Positions 6,587 through 10,797 of a stretch of 10,797 nt of DNA are shown here, piece after piece; the first letter of the stretch is position 1, and each line of letters begins with the position of its first letter. The notes beneath the pieces are model-generated. The model had not been told where the DNA came from and made no database searches. It was given only the letters and a program-made list of their open reading frames with translations. Both the position numbers and the translations under genes were made by a program. The DNA comes from Acidobacteriota bacterium (lineage in GTDB: Bacteria; Acidobacteriota; Vicinamibacteria; Vicinamibacterales; 2-12-FULL-66-21): assembly GCA_020200195.1 (NCBI GenBank), contig JAIVJE010000475.1, forward strand, positions 1-10,797. The letters run 5' to 3'.

Positions 6587-8101
6587 TCAGCGAGAAATGT
6601 CGACCGGGATGCGCCGCCAGTGGCCCTGGTGGAAGCGAAGCACCGTGAGTACGCATCGCGTGAAATGGCCCACGAGGATGGCCGTCCAGACGCCGGCGGA
6701 CGTCAGCATGTCGAGCTGTTGCAGAGTGGCGCAAATCCCGATGGGCAAAGCGACCTGGGAAATGAGGGTGATGTAGAGCGGGCTCCGCGTGTCGCCTGTT
6801 CCCTGCAGTCCTCCCGTGTACGTCAGCGCGACAGTGATGAAGAAACCGGAGACGCTCAAGTACCGCAGAAGCTGACGCCCAATCCCGACCACCACCGGAT
6901 CCTCGAGACCAAAAATGGCAAGCAGATAATCAGGGATGAAAAGGAACAGCGCGCCGATCGTTGCCGCCACGCCCAGCCCGATGCGCGCCGCGATGTGCAC
7001 TGCGCGCGCGCTTCGATCGGGATGTCCCGCCCCGAGATTCTGCCCCGCCACCGCGGCGGCCGCACCCATCAGTCCGACCGAGGTCCACGTGATCAGTGAA
7101 AACAGTTCCGCGTAACCGACCGCGTACGCCGCCTGCGCCTCGGCACTGTGCTCGAGTGCGCCGATGAACCGGAGCAGGAGCACGCCGGCGATATTCATCG
7201 CGACGCCCTGGATCCCTGCCGGCAGCCCGAATCGAAACAACGCACGAATGATGCTCCAGTCCGGACGCCAGGACATCGAACGTGGAAAGTGGATCACGAG
7301 CCGGCCCGACAGGATCATCCACAGCGCGGCCGCCGAGACCGTGCCGCTCGCGATCACCGTGCCCAGCGCGGCACCGCGGGTGCCGAGCGCGGGGAACGGT
7401 CCGGGACCGGTGATGAGCACCACGTTGAGCGCGATGTTCAGCACCGTCAGGCATACGCCGAGACGCAGCGGCGTTCGCGCGTCGCCAGCCGAGCGCAGCG
7501 CACCGCCGAGCATGAAGAACAGCAGCATCCCGACGCTGTAGAGAAACATCGTCCGCAGAAAGGGGAGCGCCTCGGCGCGGACCGCCGGCGTGGCGTTGAC
7601 GAGATCGAGAAGCCGCGGAGAGAGCATGTAGCCGAGCGGCGCCATGATGCCGACCGCCAGCACGACCGCGGTCAGGAATGCCTGATAGACCGTGCGATTG
7701 ACCCGCTCCACATCGTTCGCGCCTGCGAAGCGCGCGACGAGCACGCCCATCCCGGTGAACAGCGAACTGATGAAGACGATGACGACGAGGAAGATCTGCC
7801 AGCTGACGCCGATTGCCGCATTGGCCGTGTAGCCGACATAGTGGCCAACCATCGCGTGATCGATGATCCCTTGCAGTCCGCCGATGGCGTTCTGCAACAC
7901 CGTCGGCCAGGCGATGCGCCAGACCGCCCGCGCAATCGGTCCTTCGACGATCGAACGGTCCAGAGTGCGTCCGCCGCGGCTCCCGGGCGACACCGGGGGC
8001 GCACCGGTGGTCTGTTCGGCGGCGGAACTGGTCGGCTGTTCAGCCGCTGACGGCGCGGTGGATGGAGGCTGCACGGAAACGGCATGATACACCGCCGCCA
8101 C
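6587..8101 (-). CDS. MATE-family multidrug/cation antiporter
   Basis: A 504-residue inner-membrane efflux transporter with the two MatE halves of six helices each, driven by Na+ or H+ exchange. The duplicated half-motifs GALRSAGDARTPL (200-212) and GGLQGTGDTRSPL (430-442) and the VAGQNLGAGH loop (351-360) are clear. The core begins at about residue 48 (LDRSIVEGPIARAVWRIAWP). Residues 1-45 form an unusual Pro/Ser/Ala/Thr-rich, probably cytosolic, tail that most relatives lack. GTG 8101 is the first start after the upstream stop, but no good Shine-Dalgarno precedes it, and later GTG codons (for example 8092) would shorten the tail. The gene lies 11 nt downstream of the VOC fusion gene and is probably cotranscribed with it. 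Length and both halves are complete, with no sign of deletion. Export substrate cannot be inferred. Confidence 0.93.
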   Translation of the reverse strand: MAAVYHAVSVQPPSTAPSAAEQPTSSAAEQTTGAPPVSPGSRGGRTLDRSIVEGPIARAVWRIAWPTVLQNAIGGLQGIIDHAMVGHYVGYTANAAIGVSWQIFLVVIVFISSLFTGMGVLVARFAGANDVERVNRTVYQAFLTAVVLAVGIMAPLGYMLSPRLLDLVNATPAVRAEALPFLRTMFLYSVGMLLFFMLGGALRSAGDARTPLRLGVCLTVLNIALNVVLITGPGPFPALGTRGAALGTVIASGTVSAAALWMILSGRLVIHFPRSMSWRPDWSIIRALFRFGLPAGIQGVAMNIAGVLLLRFIGALEHSAEAQAAYAVGYAELFSLITWTSVGLMGAAAAVAGQNLGAGHPDRSARAVHIAARIGLGVAATIGALFLFIPDYLLAIFGLEDPVVVGIGRQLLRYLSVSGFFITVALTYTGGLQGTGDTRSPLYITLISQVALPIGICATLQQLDMLTSAGVWTAILVGHFTRCVLTVLRFHQGHWRRIPVDISR

Positions 8102-8112
8102 GCGCGGCTGGT

Positions 8113-9030
8113 TCAGCGTGTCTTGAGCACTCGTTTCACCGCGGCATGCGCGAGCACGACTGCCGGCTGTCGCTGGAGCGCCTCGAAGTATCTCCTCGCG
8201 AACTCGTTGCCGGCTTCCGAGGCGGTGAGCAGCCGATCCACTTCTTCGAGCAGCGCGGCACCGTCAGCCGCCGTCAGTGGAGTCGAGGTTTTGGGATCCA
8301 GCGTTTCATCGATGCGCACGATCAGACCGGATAGCGAATGCAGCCACGCGAACCAGGGATCGTGGATGACCAATTGCAGCAGGCTGAGGTTCGTCCCCAC
8401 GCGGGCGCGATCCATTTCGTACGCAACACGCGAATCTTCCAGCAGCACTTTGTGCAGATCCAGCAGCCGGATCCGCAACTCTCGCAACCGTTCTCGGGCG
8501 GCGCCATCGAGCGCCTGCGGGCCCGAGCGCGCGGCCTGTGCGGCATCGGCTGCCGCGGACAGCAGCGCGTCAAGGTCGAGCGGCTCAGTGCGCATCTCGA
8601 GTGAACCGTCCGCGGCGCGCGGCCATTCGTCGCGTGGCCGGTCGTAATAGAGCTCCAGGCCGTTGCCGTCCGGGTCGCGAAGATAGAGCGCTTCACTGAC
8701 GCCGTGATCGCTCGCGCCATCCAGCGCGATGCCGGTGTCGTTCAGCCGTTTCAGCGCATCGCCTAGCGACGCACGGTCCGGATACCGGATGGCGAAGTGG
8801 TACAGGCCCGTCGTTCCCGGCGAAGGGGCCGTCCCACCGCGACTTTCCCACGTGTTGAGCCCGATGTGATGGTGGTAGCCACCGGCGCTCAGAAACGCCG
8901 CGGAGTTACCCATGCGCTGGACCAGTTCGAATCCCAGCACGCCGTTGTAGAAGCGAAGCGCGCGCTCGAGATCCGCAACCTTGAGATGGACGTGGCCTAC
9001 GTCGGTCCGGGGATCGATTGGTTTCGACAT
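8113..9030 (-). CDS. VOC (glyoxalase/extradiol dioxygenase-like) domain fused to a helical C-terminal domain
   Basis: 305 residues from ATG 9030; a GTG at 9048 would add six. Residues 8-155 are a VOC domain of the CatE-like catechol-2,3-dioxygenase group: GHVHLKVADLERALRFY (12-28), GGYHHHIGLNTWES (50-63), LYHFAIRYP (76-84) and LRDPDGNGLELYYDRP (117-132). Likely metal ligands are His13 or His15, His78 and Glu126. Residues about 178-305 are mostly helical: RLRELRIRLLDLHKVLLEDS, LLQLVIHDPWFAWLHSLSGL and FARRYFEALQRQPAVVLAHA. That half resembles small stand-alone uncharacterised bacterial proteins. The linker is Ala-rich (158-177). The fusion may be natural or may stem from loss of a stop between two neighbouring genes. 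MATE follows 11 nt downstream. Substrate unknown. Confidence 0.82.
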   Translation of the reverse strand: MSKPIDPRTDVGHVHLKVADLERALRFYNGVLGFELVQRMGNSAAFLSAGGYHHHIGLNTWESRGGTAPSPGTTGLYHFAIRYPDRASLGDALKRLNDTGIALDGASDHGVSEALYLRDPDGNGLELYYDRPRDEWPRAADGSLEMRTEPLDLDALLSAAADAAQAARSGPQALDGAARERLRELRIRLLDLHKVLLEDSRVAYEMDRARVGTNLSLLQLVIHDPWFAWLHSLSGLIVRIDETLDPKTSTPLTAADGAALLEEVDRLLTASEAGNEFARRYFEALQRQPAVVLAHAAVKRVLKTR

Positions 9031-9114
9031 GCACCCATGATGTCCCACCGGGGGGTCGTCAAATCAAGCGCCGCACTGCGGGCCGACTGGTGGCGGTTTT
9101 GCAAGGGTCTGCCA

Positions 9115-9129
9115 GGGAGGCACACCGTG
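9115..9129 (+). promoter_or_regulatory. Ribosome-binding site that fixes the GTG start of the 186-residue gene
   Basis: GGGAGG at 9115-9120 lies six bases before GTG 9127. The open frame continues upstream across the divergent VOC gene, so this site is the main reason to start the plus-strand gene at 9127 rather than at ATG 9037 or earlier. Confidence 0.75.
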
Positions 9130-9687
9130 GCTGAGGTTTTTGTCGAGTTCACCGAGCCGGTTCTCGCCGAAGATGGACGGGACTATCTGGCCCGCGCGTG
9201 CGGGGCGGAGGACGAGAAGACAGGTCTCTGGCAAGGCTGGATCGAGTTCATACCTCTTCCGGACGGCGAACCGGTCAGGTCCCGGAGGGAGACCACGCAG
9301 CCCAATCGGCAGGATCTGGAATACTGGGCAACCGGCCTGACGCCCGTCTATCTCGAAGGCGCCTTACATCGAACGCTGACACCAGGCGTCGTCGTCGCAG
9401 CGCCGCCGGCGCCGGCCCCGGCCTTCGACAGCCCCGCGCCCGAACCCCCCCTACCCGGGGGCAGCTCCAACAGCGTGCTGAATCCGTTTTCCGTCTACCG
9501 CAAGGGGGAGAAACTGCTGCGGCGTCAGCTGGCCGCGTTCTCCACCTGGCATCTGGTAAACATCATCCGCGCACACGACCTGAGCGAACAGGATGCACAG
9601 TCGCTGGACGCGCTGTCGGACGCCGAACTCGTCGAACTGATCGTCGCGGCCGTCCGCGCCCAGGCTGAGTCGCCGGCCAGCAGGTAA
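9127..9687 (+). CDS. Uncharacterised two-module protein
   Basis: 186 residues from GTG 9127. I do not recognise a named family. Residues 1-85 form a compact module beginning AEVFVEFTEPVLAEDGRDY, then LWQGWIEFIPLPDGEPVRS (34-52) and ETTQPNRQDLEYWATGLTP (55-73), ending YLEGALHRTL. The last motifs look like a conserved core. Residues 91-112 are a Pro/Ala-rich linker. Residues 117-180 are a helical module with LNPFSVYRKGEKLLRRQL and STWHLVNIIRAHDLSEQD, ending in an acidic helix. There is no signal peptide and no membrane span, so it is probably cytoplasmic. It stands alone between divergent and convergent minus-strand genes, in 78 nt of shared upstream DNA with the VOC gene. No catalytic motif is evident; a regulatory or binding role is only a guess. 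Confidence 0.78.
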   Translation: MAEVFVEFTEPVLAEDGRDYLARACGAEDEKTGLWQGWIEFIPLPDGEPVRSRRETTQPNRQDLEYWATGLTPVYLEGALHRTLTPGVVVAAPPAPAPAFDSPAPEPPLPGGSSNSVLNPFSVYRKGEKLLRRQLAAFSTWHLVNIIRAHDLSEQDAQSLDALSDAELVELIVAAVRAQAESPASR

Positions 9688-9730
9688 GCGTGTCCGCTCT
9701 TAATGCGCGGGCGGCCCCTTTTACACGCTT
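9686..9730 (+). terminator. Weak candidate terminator or inverted repeat between convergent genes
   Basis: AAGCGTGT (9686-9693) and ACACGCTT (9723-9730) are exact reverse complements with a 29-nt loop that could hold an inner CCGC/GCGG stem. GTTTTCTGTT follows on the plus strand. The long loop and poor T-tract make intrinsic termination uncertain. The left arm begins within the TAA of the plus gene, and the right arm includes the stop region of the truncated receiver. Confidence 0.3.
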
Positions 9731-9966
9731 GTTTTCTGTTCAGGCCGCGTCCGCTGATCCGCTTTGAGCTCACGAATCAGCGTCCACCCATCGGTCTTCG
9801 GGAGACGCAGATCCATGACGATGGCGTCAGGGATCTGCGTGGCGAGTAGCGCACGCAGCTCCTCGGCGCTGCCGGCAGCCAACACCGTCAGTCCGGCAAA
9901 TCCCAAGTACTCGACGTAGCCCTCGCGCGTGTCGGGATGGTCCTCCACGACGATGCACAGCGGCAT
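9721..9966 (-). pseudogene. Response-regulator receiver domain, C-terminally truncated
   Basis: 81 residues of a CheY-like receiver. It has the acidic pair Glu8-Asp9 (IVVEDHPD), the phospho-acceptor Asp52 in IVMDLRLPKTDGW, and helix 3 (WTLIRELKADQRTRP). At Pro75 (about 9742) homology stops; the frame continues as EQKTSV and ends at TAA 9723-9721. Strands 4 and 5, the switch Ser/Thr and the invariant Lys, about 40-45 residues, are missing, so it should not fold or switch as a normal receiver. I call it a pseudogene, although a short functional remnant cannot be excluded. ATG 9966 is preceded by GGATGA at close spacing. No histidine kinase is visible nearby. The end lies in a 33-nt gap facing the 186-residue gene. 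Confidence 0.75.
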
Positions 9967-10066
9967 GACTCATCCAGTGCAAGAACCACACCTCCACTGT
10001 AACAATATCGACATTTGCGGGTGCCGTTCTGACACTGTATTCCGGCGTGTCTGGCGGGAAAGTTGT

Positions 10067-10101
10067 ACCCGCACGGGTGAAGCTTCACGACGCCCTACGG
10101 G
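10067..10101. repeat. Cluster of short palindromes after the M28-like gene
   Basis: Three small dyads stand side by side: ACCCG-CA-CGGGT (10067-10078), the perfect 12-bp palindrome GTGAAGCTTCAC (10077-10088), and CGCCC facing GGGCG around the TAG stop (10091-10101). They lie just downstream of the minus-strand gene and could form its 3' hairpins, but only ACAACTTTCC follows, without a T-run. The remaining gap up to the truncated receiver (about 9967-10066) shows nothing else convincing. Confidence 0.35.
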
Positions 10102-10797
10102 CGCTTCTTCGTGATCTCGACGATCCCGACTTTCTCCATTGCGCGGATGAACGCTACGACTGCTTCCTGCGGCACGTCCGGTGTGTCGGGCGTCACGACG
10201 TACGCGAACTTGAACTCATTGCTGCTGGTCGTGACGTTGCCGTACTCGGCCCGCACCCCCTGGTAGATGTCGAGGATCGTCCTCCGTCCATCGATGAAGT
10301 TCAGGACCTCCGAACCCGCAAGAGCACTCAGCCTCGGCACATCCGCCAGCTTCGGAAGTTGTTCCGCGCGTACGCGAAACTCGTCCGAGTACGATTTGAA
10401 GAGCATGCGCGGGATCAACGTCGCAAGCTCCATGTCGGCCGTCGGCCGGCCGGCGGGCGACGGCTGCAGGCCGAGCGCCCGGCAACGTTCCCGGTAAGCG
10501 CTTTCGAACTTGCGCAGTTGCAGGTCCCTCGACACTTCAAGCCCTGACACGAGTTGTTGGACGACTGCCGTAACCGCCGGATCGCGAGCGATCGTCAGGA
10601 CGGACTCGACACCGCCTCGCGCGCGGTTGAATGCGCCTGTCACCTTGTGCGCGGCACCGTAACGTTCGTGAACCCGTGACGCGTCCGCCGGTTGGCGGTC
10701 GCGATTGACCGCCAGAATATGCACGTGGTCCAGCGCGCGCTCTCCGGAAATCTCGTCCAGAAGAGCGGCACGCAACGCCGCCGGCACGATGCAGCGA
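10095..10797 (-). CDS. Probable M28-type peptidase, C-terminal region with a likely internal deletion; 5' end beyond the window
   Basis: The frame is open to the right edge; GTG 10787 is only the first internal start and three more in-frame codons (R-C-I) precede it. Residues are counted from that GTG. Residues 2-35 (PAALRAALLDEISGERALDH, then VHILAVNRDRQPAD) resemble the start of the mature region of large acidobacterial M28 peptidases, where ALxH and NRDRQ are typical. Directly afterwards come segments that resemble the C-terminal tail: GGVESVLTIARDP (58-70), RDLQLRKFESAYRERCRALG (87-106), ELATLIPRMLF (120-130) and the winged-helix-like FIDGRRTILDIYQGVRAEYG (164-183) to MEKVGIVEI. The zinc-binding peptidase core expected between them is absent, with the join near residue 35 (about 10685). 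If right, several hundred residues are missing and the product would be inactive. The family call comes from remembered motifs and is moderate. Confidence 0.5.
   Translation of the reverse strand, partial: RCIVPAALRAALLDEISGERALDHVHILAVNRDRQPADASRVHERYGAAHKVTGAFNRARGGVESVLTIARDPAVTAVVQQLVSGLEVSRDLQLRKFESAYRERCRALGLQPSPAGRPTADMELATLIPRMLFKSYSDEFRVRAEQLPKLADVPRLSALAGSEVLNFIDGRRTILDIYQGVRAEYGNVTTSSNEFKFAYVVTPDTPDVPQEAVVAFIRAMEKVGIVEITKKRP

Noticed and set aside
7148..8050. 300-codon plus-strand frame opposite MATE
   Set aside because: Highly charged, repetitive Arg/Asp/Glu/His composition typical of antisense to membrane-protein codons.
8797..9126. N-terminal extension of the 186-residue gene across the VOC gene
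   Set aside because: Antisense to conserved VOC sequence; the strong ribosome site at 9115-9120 supports GTG 9127.
1..10797. CRISPR array, tRNA, rRNA, transposase, phage or toxin-antitoxin/defence system
   Set aside because: No spaced direct repeats, tRNA-like cloverleaf, integrase/transposase motif or known defence domain was seen; the ADOP permease and truncated receiver do not form such a system.

Overview
The window is GC-rich, tightly packed bacterial DNA and most resembles an Acidobacteriota (Vicinamibacteria/Solibacter-like) genome. The best pointer is a PadR regulator translationally coupled to an ADOP-type duplicated permease, an arrangement expanded in that phylum. The xanthine-dehydrogenase-like subunits are of a type common there. 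This placement is inferred from protein families, not from any marker gene. No rRNA, tRNA, CRISPR array, insertion sequence or phage gene is visible.

Layout. (1) Positions 1-2770, minus strand: a three-gene molybdenum hydroxylase operon (large Mo subunit, then 2Fe-2S subunit, then FAD subunit cut by the left edge) with overlapping reading frames. (2) 2771-2837: a short divergent control region with two perfect inverted repeats. (3) 2838-5767, plus strand: PadR regulator and ADOP permease, joined by a 4-bp stop/start overlap. (4) 5786-9030, minus strand: a VOC-domain fusion protein, a MATE efflux transporter 11 nt behind it, and a broken neutral zinc metallopeptidase that converges on the permease. 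(5) 9127-9687, plus strand: an unrecognised two-module protein of 186 residues. (6) 9721-9966, minus: a truncated response-regulator receiver. (7) 10095-right edge, minus: the C-terminal part of what looks like a large M28-type peptidase. No gene-free stretch reaches 300 bases; the longest is about 128 bases (9967-10094).

The main observation is a pattern across genes. At least four, probably five, appear to have lost internal or terminal segments relative to their families. The Mo subunit lacks about 45 residues of its a/b hammerhead region. The permease lacks about 25-30 residues of its second periplasmic domain. The zinc peptidase lacks roughly 55-75 residues and is frameshifted. The receiver lacks its C-terminal third. 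The M28-like gene seems to have its N-terminal start joined directly to its C-terminal tail. Either this locus is decaying through many deletions, or the assembly has skipped segments; read-level data would separate these. MATE, PadR, the 2Fe-2S subunit and the 186-residue protein look intact.

Functional links are limited. The operon would oxidise a purine or other N-heterocycle/aldehyde using Mo, FeS and FAD subunits. PadR probably senses a small molecule and controls the permease, and perhaps the divergent operon. No complete new system is evident. The most novel-looking coding items are the VOC-helical fusion and the 186-residue protein.
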